NCBI GenBank assembly: GCA_015852425.1
Contig: JAAAIG010000452.1
Span: 5,996 to 30,808 of the forward strand
DNA from: Gryganskiella cystojenkinii
Taxonomy: Eukaryota; Mortierellomycota; Mortierellomycetes; Mortierellales; Mortierellaceae
Reading direction: 5' to 3'
Length of the DNA: 24,813 nucleotides
The translations under genes were made by a program, and so were the position numbers. Below are positions 1 through 11,100 of the stretch, piece by piece. The stretch's first letter is position 1, and the number at the start of each line of letters is the position of its first letter. The notes below the pieces were generated by a model. The model saw only the letters and a list, made by a program, of their open reading frames with translations, made no database searches and was not told the origin of the DNA.

Positions 1-652
1 CGCTTGTTGCCTTGCTTACCTGTCGTTCCTTCAGTCGCTTGACCTCGGACAATAGTACGCCTCCTCCCTCCTTTGAGTCCTTCTCGGCCAAATCTGCGAG
101 TCGTTTGAGAAGTTGAGGAGTCACTTTGCCATTGCTATAGTCTTCGGGTATTGAACACGATGGCGTTTGTGATGAATACAACGGGATGGATTGGTGAGGT
201 GCAATTGAGGGCGATGATGATGATGATGAATAGGCTGTAGCCTCTGTCTCTCGGAGCTGACGTAAGAGGTCTCCTATAGAGGCGCCTGTGTTGTGAAAAG
301 AGGTTGGTTGTTGCTGTAGTTGTTGCTGGTGGGGCAAGCCTTGGAACTGTGCACCTGGAAATTGATCCTGTACTTGAGGAGCTTTGTTTGTGGCTGCATA
401 CTCTTGGCGTGCAGCCTGAATCGCAGAGTCTGAAAGCAAGCCAGGTATTGCGGCAAGTTGGGCGAGCGCTGCTGGGCTCATAGTCGAGGAGGTCGTTGTT
501 GCTGGTGGTTCAGGCAACGAGACTTGAGATTGTGATGGCGGGCCAGAGGGAATGAATGTAGGGTTCATGGGCGTGTAGAACTTTGCCATCGATGAGGAGG
601 ACGATGTGGGAGGGGTGGCATTGTCGCCTGAGGATGTTTCCTGCGGAGACAT
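1..652 (-). CDS. Partial gene: first exon of an unrecognised Ser/Pro/Gln-rich protein
   Basis: The minus strand is open from an ATG at 652-650 for 211 codons, to a canonical donor (CAG then GTAAGC) whose GT lies at 19-18. Exon 1 is therefore 652-20 and the rest of the gene lies left of the window. The first ~150 residues are low complexity: Ser/Thr/Pro-rich, with a short Gln run (nt ~310-330) and a six-Ser run from a TCA/TCG repeat (nt ~212-230). A more ordered stretch follows, including SPAALAQLAAIPGLL and, at the exon end, a charged probable helix (LLKRLADLAEKDSKEGG, then LSEVKRLKERQ) that looks like the start of a coiled coil. No signal peptide or membrane segment is visible. I do not recognise the family. 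The composition suggests a nuclear or RNA-associated protein, but that is only inference. The ATG is the first in this frame after the divergent promoter. Confidence 0.72.
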   Translation of the reverse strand, partial: MSPQETSSGDNATPPTSSSSSMAKFYTPMNPTFIPSGPPSQSQVSLPEPPATTTSSTMSPAALAQLAAIPGLLSDSAIQAARQEYAATNKAPQVQDQFPGAQFQGLPHQQQLQQQPTSFHNTGASIGDLLRQLRETEATAYSSSSSSPSIAPHQSIPLYSSQTPSCSIPEDYSNGKVTPQLLKRLADLAEKDSKEGGGVLLSEVKRLKERQVSKATS

Positions 653-1056
653 GTCAATGTTAAGTGATTTTGAGTGTCGAGAAGAATAGGATTGGCGAAT
701 GCTTCCATTCACAAACGCGCTTTCTTTGGGCTGTCTTTGCAGTATGTGACTGCGGAGTGGTGGGCAAAGGAAAAGACGCCACCAATCTCGGGGTCAGGGA
801 TGGCCGCTCTGAACTCTCTTTGTTGGATTTATTCGAGCACTTCATTTTCTTTTCTTTTTCTTTTCTTGTTTTCTTGTCTGTCCCCTTCGTTTGACCTCAC
901 ATATACTCGCTTTCCGTCTCGCGTGTCCTTACCATCTCTCTGCCGAGATCCTCTCTCCACCTTCATCTTCCACTTACTCGCCCCACTCACTTCGACCCTG
1001 CGACCCTTTCCACCCTCTTTTCCCCTCTCATCACCTTTCCTTAATATCTTTCAATT
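653..1056. promoter_or_regulatory. Divergent intergenic promoter between the partial gene and ATG22
   Basis: These 404 bp separate two start codons that point away from each other, so both promoters and 5' leaders must lie here unless distal leader exons exist. The right half (about 840-1045) is strongly pyrimidine-rich on the plus strand, with T and CT runs up to the ATG22 start, which is common in fungal core promoters. An in-frame TAA 15 nt upstream of the ATG22 ATG limits the N-terminus. I see no convincing TATA box. Short open frames here look like chance. Confidence 0.55.
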
Positions 1057-4000
1057 ATGCAAGAGCGCAGGGACATCATGTTCCAGGACCAGAAGAGCAG
1101 AGAAGATCTCGAGCTGGACCAGTTTAACAAACACAACTCCTATGTCCCTACAGAGAGGGCCTTGACCAAGGCTGAAATCCGAGGATGGTAAGGATATCTA
1201 ATCTGTCCTTACCCCTCCCCTAATTCTTCGTTATTTTTTTTTTGCACACACGACAAAGCTTTGACAATGATCACATCATTGGTTTGATCTCTTTCGACAA
1301 GTTGTTGTCTTTTTTGCGCGGGCATTGGGTTATTTTTTGCTTTAATATCCAGGCTCCGCCTCCCGTCTCCCGCCCTCGCCTCTCTTGGAGATCCGAATGA
1401 GCAACTAGACAGAAATGTTCAAGCTTGGATTCAAGTTCCTCTTTCATTAGATAAAAGGCCCAAGTACTCACCAAACCTGTTCTTTTTCTACTCGCTCTTC
1501 CTCACCGTCCCTTTCTCTCCTCACTTTTATTTCTCATGATACATTATAATGTACTTCCCGACTCATCGTCATTTTTTTGTTTCCTGGATCCATAAAGGCT
1601 GGCATACGCCGTCGCTGTAAGTACTGGTTATTCTTTTAAGTTTCTTTGTAACCCTCTGACCATGTTTTTGGATAATTAGGGTTTTTTGTCTTTTGAAACG
1701 TTGGGCTTTCAGGGTCAGACCTACAGTAGCTCTATTTTTTTTTGTTTTGCGTTTGAATTGAGTTATGATTTATCCATACGGCACACGGCACACGGCGTAC
1801 ATACTGTACTCCTCCCTTTTCTACTTTCTCTTATCGCTGCAAAGAACACAAATTATACCCTTGTTTGTTTTCACACTTCAATTTTACCTTGGAGGCGTCG
1901 CTCCAAAGATCAAAAAAAAAAAAAAAAACGGTTGTATTCTCTTTGTTTATGTGTAATTGAAACGCGACGGTCTTGTTTGTGTACAGACAGTGCACAAATG
2001 GCACGCGAGTCCGGAAAATGCACCCTTTTTTTTAATTTTGTGATACAGAGGACAAGAAATCGCTTTCTTGTGTTTGAACAACGTGAATTCAACATCATTA
2101 TCGTTCCATCAATATAAAATATTAATTAGGCCGAGCCATACTCTGTCGTGTGTATCTCTGCCTTGGCGCCCTTGGTGCTCGAATCTCTGGCCAGTCAATA
2201 CGGAATGGAGGCATCCGACCACTCTGTCAAGTGTGACTTGGTAAGTTGGACAAAAAGACCCTGCTTGGCTTCCTTTACCCTACAATTGATGCTCGCGCAA
2301 CCGGACAACCGTTCCAGGATTTGGACCCCCCCTCTCCATCGATGGGAGCAAAGGTTTTTTTTTATTCTTTTGTTTTCTTGGACTCCGACCTGGAGACTGA
2401 ATTGAAAAGAGCCGAATCATGAAGAGCCATGACTGCACGATTAATCGGAGAGCGTGGAGAAAGGAAAAGGCTAAGTGGACCCGGCTCGAAAATCGAAATG
2501 TAGTTTACATGACGGCGATGTATTCTCAGTTGGGTAAAATAGACGTGGATGGGAAAGTAGAAAACAAGGACAGTTCGAGAGAAAGAAAGTGGTAGACAGA
2601 GAGAGAGAGAGCCAGAATTACGAAAATGAACCTTGGCAAATACCAACCCGGCTGCTCTCATACCTTGCGAAAACTAAAATTTTGTTTTCCCTTCCCGTTC
2701 CTGTGCGCCTTTTGCTGGTTCCCTTCCTCTCTTTTAGAATGTCCCTAACTACAAGGTAAGAAAGCTTCTTTTCTTTGTGACCTTTCTGGGCCAAGAAAAA
2801 AAAAAAAAAAAAATGGAAACAGGATTCTCCGACCTTCCCCCTCCACATATGTTAACTTTGTTCCATACCGTCCCTGAACTACAATTTGTGACAATCTGGG
2901 TAAAACAAAACAACTCCAACTTAGTGCGTGGTTCATCTTGGTGGTCTCTGGCTCGATACCTCGTCCTTTTCGTTGTACTGTATCTCGGTCTCGGTCTTCT
3001 TGCAGGCTTTCCTTTTCATCAGCATGGGTGCCCTGGCTGATCACGGCAGTAAGTTGACAAACAAAAAGAGCTCTTTTTGTTTACGGACCAGTCAAAGGTA
3101 AATGGACGCGTGGTTGAAGAAGAATTAATTTTTTTGTTTTTTCCATTCCACCACGTTGATTTTTGATTAGCCCGTCGCAAGACCTTCTTGTTGATGTTCT
3201 CGCTCATTGGATCCATTGCTACGGCTCTCTTTGCCATCATCACCAGCCCCCGTAAGTCGTCTTTTTTTTTTTTCCCTCCTCAAATGAGCAGCCCCCTCGT
3301 GATTCTCGTCCCCCTGTCCCTGCCGGCACCATTAACAAACAAAAAAGAGTTTGATGGCCTGGACACAACCCTTTTTGTTCTTCGTGGGAATGTGTTTCTT
3401 TCCAATTCGCCAATTGGATCCTAGGGAAAAAAATAATCTTGATCGATTGTCTAAATTTGATCAGGAATATGATTCTGACGTGCTTTTTTTCTCTTTTTAT
3501 TCTCTATCTCTTCTTATTCTATATCTCTCTATATCTCTTCTCGACTTACTGTTGCTGTTGCCGCTGCTACATTGGGTTTGCGTGGTTCTAGGCTTTTATT
3601 GGCTCGCAGGTATCCTCGTCATCCTCTCCAACGTCGCGTTCGGAGCCTCCTGGGTCTTTTATTACGCCTTTATCCCCACTCTGGCCCGCGACCATCCCGA
3701 TGTGATTGAGGTTCGACAGAACGTCGGTCGTGGATTAGAAACCTGGTCCGATTATCAGTTCGTCAAGGACCGTGTCTCGAACACACTTTCCAGTCACTCC
3801 ATGGCTATCGGTTACGGCTCTGGTGTGTGTCTCTTGGTGGTCGCAGCCGGTCTCGCCCTGGCCATGAATCAGACTACTTATTCGATGCAGTTGGGCATGG
3901 CAATCACCGGTGTCTGGTGGTTCTGTGTCATGTTTTATACCTGGAAGAATCTCCCAGCGCAACCGGGTACACCTCTCAGGGGCAACACCAACTTGTTCTT

Positions 4001-4831
4001 TTACTCTTGGAGACGTCGTAAGTTTGTTTCCAACTCTTGGTTCCGCGGTCATGCTGTTATGCTATTCTGCCACGATACTCAGCACTCGCACGACCCAACC
4101 TTCCTAATAATTTTTTTCCTCTTTCTTTTCCCTTGTTTAAAAATTACCGTCGTTCCTTCCTTTTCATTTTAGTCGGAAAGACCTTGCGTGAGGCAAGCAT
4201 GCTTCAGGAGACCTTCAAGTACCTGTTCGCGTGGTTCATCCTCTCGGACGGAAGTTCGACCATCATTTCGCTAGCCCTGTTTATGGGCAAGAAGAATTTC
4301 TTGTTTGGCAACACATTGTTGATGGTTGGCGCGATCGTCGTCCCTATAGCGGCCTTGATCGGTACCTATATCTGGCTGTTTATTCAACGTGCGTTCCATT
4401 TGACATCGAAACAAGTCCTTTTGATCATTTCAGCCCTGTATGCTCTCGTTCCGATTTATGTCTTGATCGGGTTCTCGGGCAAGTTTGGTCTGGTCCATGA
4501 ATGGGAGGTCTGGGTCGTTGTTCCTTACTTTGGTCTCATGTTGGGAGCCTCTCAATCGTACTCCCGTGTGTTGTTTGCATCCTTGATTCCTCGTGGAAAG
4601 GAAGCCGAGTTCTTTTCACTTTATGGTATCACGGACAAGTCCTCTTCTTGGTTGGGACCCTTGGTTACTGGAGCAATCATCTCGCACCATGATACCCGCT
4701 GGGGTTTTGTTTTCCCCTTGGTCATGATGATTGTTCCGATTTTCATCATCTCTTGGGTCAAGGTCGAGAAGGGCGTCAATGATGCGGAGCGTTTCAGCGA
4801 GGAACATACCGATGACAGGGATGGCCTTTAA
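1057..4831 (+). CDS. ATG22: Atg22-like vacuolar effluxer (MFS-type membrane transporter)
   Basis: Atg22 proteins sit in the vacuole membrane and export amino acids released by degradation of autophagic bodies. The model has 8 exons: 1057-1187, 1598-1616, 2130-2240, 2738-2755, 2925-3048, 3171-3251, 3592-4017 and 4173-4831. Together they give 522 codons plus stop, close to the usual ~500-530 residues. Family features seen: the N-terminal GWLAYAVAAEPYSVV block, a first long loop ending in Cys, the SFSLYCISVSVFLQA segment followed by FISMGALADHG, GASWVFYYAFIPTLARDHP, and a C-terminal half with YFGLMLGASQSYSR, SLIPRGKEAEFFSLY and DKSSSWLGPLVTGAI. About twelve hydrophobic segments are apparent. All introns are GT-AG with GTAAG-type donors. 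The first three are long (410, 513 and 497 bp) and flank two tiny exons of 19 and 18 nt. An in-frame TAA precedes the ATG. It is convergent with the kinesin gene. Family assignment is firm. Substrate is inferred from the family. Confidence 0.93.
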
Positions 4832-5194
4832 AAGAATGGGGTAGAACCTTTTCTTCACTTCTTGGTACTCTCCTCTCGCAGTCATAATTTGCTATCCAAA
4901 TTTTTTATATTAGTTGTAACTCTTGCTCGTAGTAATAAATACATTTAGTCATTCGTTCATCAAGTGGTCAAGAGGACTTTGGACTCTGTTTGTTAAGAAA
5001 CGAACGCCATAAGCAACAAAGTATCTCTTGCATGGTAAGCATATCCACTATCAAATGACGTATAGGTGGAAGGATAATGAAACATGTATTGTGATTATTT
5101 TCGTAAAATATGACAGAGCTGCTTTTGTAAGTCGGTAATTGTACATGATGATGGTGATAAACAGGGTGAAAGAATGATGAAGGGCGTGATTCTG
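4832..5194. other. Convergent 3' intergenic region (ATG22 / kinesin)
   Basis: The 363 bp between the ATG22 stop and the kinesin stop should hold both 3' untranslated regions. The ATG22 side has an exact AATAAA. On the kinesin side I see only AT-rich variants (AATAAT-like near 5092-5100 on the minus strand). No gene is seen. Confidence 0.5.
4934..4939 (+). terminator. Candidate polyadenylation signal of ATG22
   Basis: An exact AATAAA lies 102 nt after the ATG22 stop codon, inside an AT-rich stretch. This fits a eukaryotic cleavage/polyadenylation signal. Confidence 0.55.
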
Positions 5195-8100
5195 TTATGT
5201 TGTAGTCGTATCAACAGTCTGAGGTTCTAGTTCACTTGATTGCTTCGGCTCTGCATGATCCGTTTCCGAGTTTTGAACAATACCAGAAGTCGTTGTCGTA
5301 TCTGTCTCGACAGCAACATTTGCATCGGGATCCGGCGTGATCTTGTTAATGGTCATCTTCTTGTGAGGAGAACTGGAAGTATGCCGCGAGGATGACCTTG
5401 ATCGAGCCGGCGTTGGAGACATGGAAGAACCTTGGTTACTAGTGGGTTCAGAGCTTTCCCGGTTCTTGGGCTCTTTGACAGCCGTTTTGACAACAGCTCC
5501 TCTTATCGTTCCTGCCCGATGACCCGATTGATTACTTTGTAGCGCAGCAGTAGCCGCCGCTATCCGAGCCTCTCGTTCGCGCGCCTTTTGAGCGACTGAA
5601 CTGGAGCTATCCGTCTTGATGACCTTGGTACCTGCTGTCTCCAGGTGTTCGCTTCCTTTGGTCTTGACAGACGTTGCAGTCCTTGCTGTCGAAGTTGTCA
5701 ATGGTTGCCTGGGTTTCGTGACCCCACCTCCGGCTCTTGAGCCACGAAGAGGATCGTCCTTGGAGGTACTCTTGCTGCGAAGAGATGAACTGGATGATAC
5801 CCGTTGGAATGGGACCTTGGAGGCCATTGAAGTTGTACTTGAGCTTGAACTTGCAACAGATCTTGTTGTGGTAGCAGGTGTACCTTGTCTCCGTCCGCCT
5901 TTTGCAGCAGCCATGGCCGCATCTGCAGCAGCCTTTGCTCGAGCTCGAGGACCAAGCTGCGTTTCCGCCGCTGATTCCGGAGCGGATCGAGCTGAGGTCG
6001 ACGTTGAGGCAGATGAGCCCGATATGATTCTTTGTCTATGCACTGGCAAAGGGGCAGATATTGCGGGCAGTCCAGGCGCTTGTCTCTTACGACTCGATTC
6101 TAGATTTGGCGCCGCCGACGATGACGTTGTTGAAGATAATGTCGCATGCCGAGCTGCCGGTAGCAGGTCGTTCGTAGTCGCTTTTCGCTTCTGACCTGCG
6201 CCGACAGAGATCGGAGCATGCTCTAACGGTTCATTGCAGCTTGTAGGTACAGGCGATGTCGAAGCCTCAGACGACAGCGGCGGTGAGCTCGAATTGGCTC
6301 TCTGGATAAGGCCAATTTCCAAACCCTGGACAAGCTCCATATCGGCCTCGTCGTCTAATCCAGTGAAACCATACTCTGGAGAAACTTGATAGGGGCTAGT
6401 ACCATGCATCTCTTTCACTTGTTTCCGCAGCGAGGCCACGTTGTCCTTGTTCCCGAGTTTCTCTTCCAGCTCGATCGCGCGGAACATAAGACGTTGGTTC
6501 TCAGTCCGGAGCTCGTTGTTCTGTTGCTTGATCTTGACGTGGTATTGAAGTTTTTGCTTCTGGTTCTTATGCTTCATCATGCTATCCGTCACGTTGGCCA
6601 GGTCCTGGACTTGTTCCCGCAGCTTGCCGTTCTCGGTCGTCAATCCCTCAAAGATGACCTGGGCCTTTTCGCGTCGCTGGACATCCTGCTGGGCTATCAG
6701 CTGCTGTTCTTCCTTCAACCTGTGCAACATCTTTTGATGAGCCAACATTTGTTCCTCCTTCAACTTCTGCTTTGCTTCCAAAGCGAGTTGCTCTTGTTGA
6801 CGTTCGAGAATGGCGTTCGCTCCTTGTTCTTCGGTCTTCAACTGCTCTTGCTGCTGAGCCAGGGATAGCTCCAGCTTCTCGACCTTGGCCCGTTCATCCC
6901 CAAGTTCATTTTCCAGAGTTTGAATCGTCTCCTTGCGATTCATGGCCTCCTCGGTCAGCTCTTGGAGTTCCTTGGTCTTTTGCTGAACGGTATCCAGGGC
7001 TTGCTTCACCTCTTGTTCAGCGCTCTGCAGCTGGGTTTCGACTTCCATCAGGCGCTTATCCATCTCTTCTGCAATCTTCACCATGTTGCTCTTGGAGTCT
7101 TTCAGGGCTTGTTCGTTCATCTCTTGAGCAAGCGAGAGATTAGCCTCCAATTGAGTCGCGCGTGTCTGAGCCTGGTCTATTTCCTGCTTCATCTTTTCCA
7201 TTTCCATGACCCGCTTCACTTCCCGCTCATGGAATCCTTCCTTTTGTCTCTGCGACAACTTGGGGGCAAGGTCCGCAAACTGAGAGCGAAGCTCCCGGAA
7301 TTTGCGTTTGTACTCCTCGTTCAGCACGTTTTCATTCGTCTTGATTGTGAGTTCGTTTCGGACCTGGTTCAGTTGATGCTCTAGCTCGTCTTGGACAGTC
7401 CTAAACTCCATCTGCACGGTTCGTTCCTGGTCACGAGACTCCTCCAGTTTTCGTTCAGTTTCGTTGATCTTGCGGACCAAATCCAAAACCTGGGTCTGAG
7501 CGATACAAATTCGACGTCATACTTGTTAGTTTCAATAATGTATCCCGAACGTCATCAAATCGAGCGCCATTCATTCTGACATGGAACGTACCTTGAGTTC
7601 AGACTTTGCGGTTTCCAAGCGATCCTTCTCCCACTGATCATGCTGCAGTTGCAACTTTGCGCTGTTGAGCTCCAACTGGTCCTTCTGCAACTGAGACTTC
7701 AGACTGGTGAGCTCCTGTTGATCGTGCTGCGTCTGTGATTTCAACTCGCTCAAATCCAACTTGTGATCATCCAGAGACTTTTCGAGCATTGCACACTTGG
7801 ATTGAACGTTTTCAATCTGGTTTTCGACTCGGATCTTGTCTTGCTTTAGTGATTCAGTTTCCGAGATCATCGCACTGTAGAGGTTCTTGGTTGCGGTCAA
7901 TTCGTCTTGCAAGAGTTGCTTGGCTTTGAGAACCTGCTCGGCCGCCTCAACACTTTCCTTCAATGACGCCTTGGCTTCCACAAGAGCACGACCTTGCTCC
8001 TCTGATTCAACCCTGAGCACCTGAATCTCTTGTTCGTGCTTCTCTAGGAGCGACCTTTGAAGAGCGATACGCTTTTCCTCTGCCTCCGCGAGCAATCTTG

Positions 8101-11100
8101 ATTCACATTCTTTCAAGTCATCAACAAGTCGAGCCTCAAGGAGATTCACCTTGCTCTCCAGTACTTGCTCTCTCTCCTGCAGAGTCCGGCTGGCTTCAAG
8201 TGACTTGGACTCCAAGTCTTGTTTCATGGTCACACACTCGGCTGCCAGGGAGTCGACTCGTTCCTGCGTGACCCGCAACCGCTCTTGCAGCTCGGTTTTT
8301 GCGGTTCTCTCCGTCTATAATTGATAAATATGGTGTTAGCATACCAACATAACATCCTGCAGGATTATACTCACAGTACTCAATCATAACTCACCTCAAG
8401 CTCGATCGTATGCTCCTGGACGGCCTGAGCACCTGCTTGGGCGAGTTTTTCGAGCTCATTCTTGAGTGATAGTTCGAGTCCTTCCAATTGCTTCTTTTCG
8501 GACATCAAAGAGTCGCACTCTTGAGCAAGCGTGAGCAGCTCCTTTTCCAGCTCGGACTGAGTTCCCAAGATTCTGGATTTTTCCTTTCCAAGCAAGGCCT
8601 CAGCCTCCTCCTTGGCCTTCACGAGCTCGGACTTTGTCTCTTCCCAGCGTGACTCCTTCTCTTGGAACTCTTTGTTTCGGGTAATGTTGTACTGGACCTG
8701 AGTATCGTACTCCCTCTGGTTATCGATCAGCTTTTGGCGCGTCTCTTCCAGATCCCTGTTCGCGGTCTGGAGCAACTGTTCAACCTCAATGCTCTTTGCC
8801 TTGGTCTTGCTCAGTTCTTGTTCCATATCGACAGAGGCCTGCTCCATCATCCTCAAGACCTTGACGCTTTCCTCCCTTTCAGCGTTCCACATCTTTTGCT
8901 TGGCCTCGGTATCCTGATTAGCCATCGACAAGCTCTGTTCCATGGCCACGAGCTCGAACTGGGCCTCGTCGTAGCGACGTTCCAGAACTGCGTATTGGTC
9001 CGTCATCCTCTCGATATCCCGCTTCAACAGGACTTCGGTGGGAGAGTCGTTAATATCCATGTTGGAGGTGGCTGAGAGGCTCTCTGAAAGATTGATGCCC
9101 ATCATCGTCTCGTCCTTATCCTCGCTGAGCTTCGTCGGCGTGGAGACAACACCCAGCGGCGATCCGTTCTTGTCAGGCGTGCGCAAGTTACCAGAGAGTC
9201 TTCGGTACTCTGCCTGCCTCGTCTGCGCCACTCTCTGAAGTAGAGATTTCATGTCACTGGAGAATCGGCGGTCCTCATCTCTGATCTTTGGAGGCGACTC
9301 CTTCATAAGATCGTCGATACCATCAGCCCTAGGAAAATCAATGTCCTCCATCTCGACCGTCTTTGGTGTTCCAGATCCAAGTCTTGCTCGAAGGGCTTCG
9401 TTTTCTTCGCCGAGTTCAACGATCTTGGCCGCCAAGTCTTCAAAGTACATCTTGTTTTGCTTTTGTCGTTCTTCATAGTTCTCTCTGTCGGCCTGGAACC
9501 GCTCGTACGCTTTCAATAGCTCTACACAAGGCGAATAAAGAAGAGAGTGAGTTTTGCGATCTTATACGAGACAATTCACAAGAGTAAAAGAAATCACAAA
9601 CTGAGTCCATACCGACATGCTTTGCAAGCTCAGCGGACACTTTGAGCACCTCTGTATGACAAAGACATCAACATATATGTTAGCATCAACTACTAACACA
9701 AGCTCTACTAGGCCTCCGAGAATTAAAATATAACTTTAACTAACCGGGATGATAGTCCAGTTGCCTCTTTAGGGAGGCTATCTCTTCTACGAGAGCCTTA
9801 TTCTCAGAGTGGATAGCCGCGTTGGTGTCTCCTTTGCGATGAGATGCAAGGGCGCTCTCCTTGAACTTGACGACAAGTTGACTCGACTGGTATTGTTTTT
9901 CCCTGGCCTTGATAGCCTCTTCCAGCAAACTGCACTTTGCAATTTCTGCGGCATGCAGCGCCTGCTCTTCTCGTAGACGTCCCAGTGTTTCCAAGTATGT
10001 CCTTGTTGTAATAGTCGATACGTGACCTAGATCGTTTATGAATACATCAGTTAGATATATGTTATAGCACACAAGATGACAATGCCTTGACATCCTGATT
10101 ATCGACATACCTCCGCCGGACGTTCTTTCGACCTCTAACTCGGCCTTGAGTCTCTGAATCTCGACTTGGAGCTCGTTTACGTTGCCTTGAATATCCTCGT
10201 TAACGACAGCCTATGTAAGGTACAAAAGTCGAAGATGAGTAAAATATTGTTGAAGGATATCTGCGCTCGTGCTCGATTCAACAATTATTTCATAGTAACT
10301 CACCTTGTTCTTGATCATTTTGGCGCGCTGAGCGAAACGAAGAGTGCTCATAGTTTCCTGGTAGCAGAGGGACGACGGCGAGATATTTGCAACGATAAAT
10401 GTATTGGAGTTGCCTCCTAGTGAGTCTTTCAGGAGAAATGTCAATCGACTGTCGCGGTAATGCTATTATCAGGAACAGAGGCATCGTGATTTCTGTTAGT
10501 TAGCCGCTTGACGCCATCTAGGAAAAATATATTGTAGATTGTCCATCTGTTTTCGCCTCTTACCACATGCCGCGAGTGACCACTTGCGATTTCACCAAGG
10601 GCATTGATGACCGACCCAAGACAGAGTAAGCTCCTGTTGATGTTTGCAGCCTCCTTCAGTCGCATGCCTTCCGTGTTAGCCTGTTTTTGACGCTCAGATC
10701 CCGCCAAGTCGACAAGGTTGAATCTCGACTCTCGAATGTGGTTGATACCGTCCGAAAGGCTCATGGACTGAATCGTAAGTGTTAGGACAGTATGCGATCG
10801 ACTGGATTCTCGGTTCATGGATGTGGCGTAAGTATGGCGATTGGAAGCTCCTAGCTCAAACATCTACAATAATTCCCGTCAAACAAGATATAGGGTTAGC
10901 TAGCTTTTTCCAGGTTATCAGGTGTAAAAGAGCGGTTCGAGTGTAATCATTGCAATTACTTTGTAAGCGTCCGTTGGGTTGTGGATGGACTCTTCTGTGA
11001 CGCCATCAACATAGACTCCACGTTTGATATCCTCTCGTGTCGCGCGTGCTGTCGCTGAGTTGTCGAGCAGGTCAAAAATAGATTCATTGTAACTAAGGTA

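Noticed and set aside
1686..2117. A 143-codon plus-strand open frame between ATG22 exons 2 and 3
   Set aside because: It lies wholly in intron 2, has no homology I recognise, and is preceded and followed by good splice sites that continue the Atg22 frame.
3735..4052. A 105-codon minus-strand open frame inside ATG22 exon 7
   Set aside because: It is fully antisense to a well-supported conserved transporter exon, and its sequence has no recognisable features.
5616..6194. A 192-codon plus-strand open frame opposite the kinesin tail
   Set aside because: Its composition is the complement of the Ser/Ala-rich tail, with no motif of its own and no promoter or splice support.
6386..7384. Plus-strand Leu-rich open frames (154-160 codons) opposite the kinesin stalk
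   Set aside because: They are mirror images of Glu/Gln/Lys-rich coiled-coil codons. The minus-strand frame is supported by motor continuity and splice sites.
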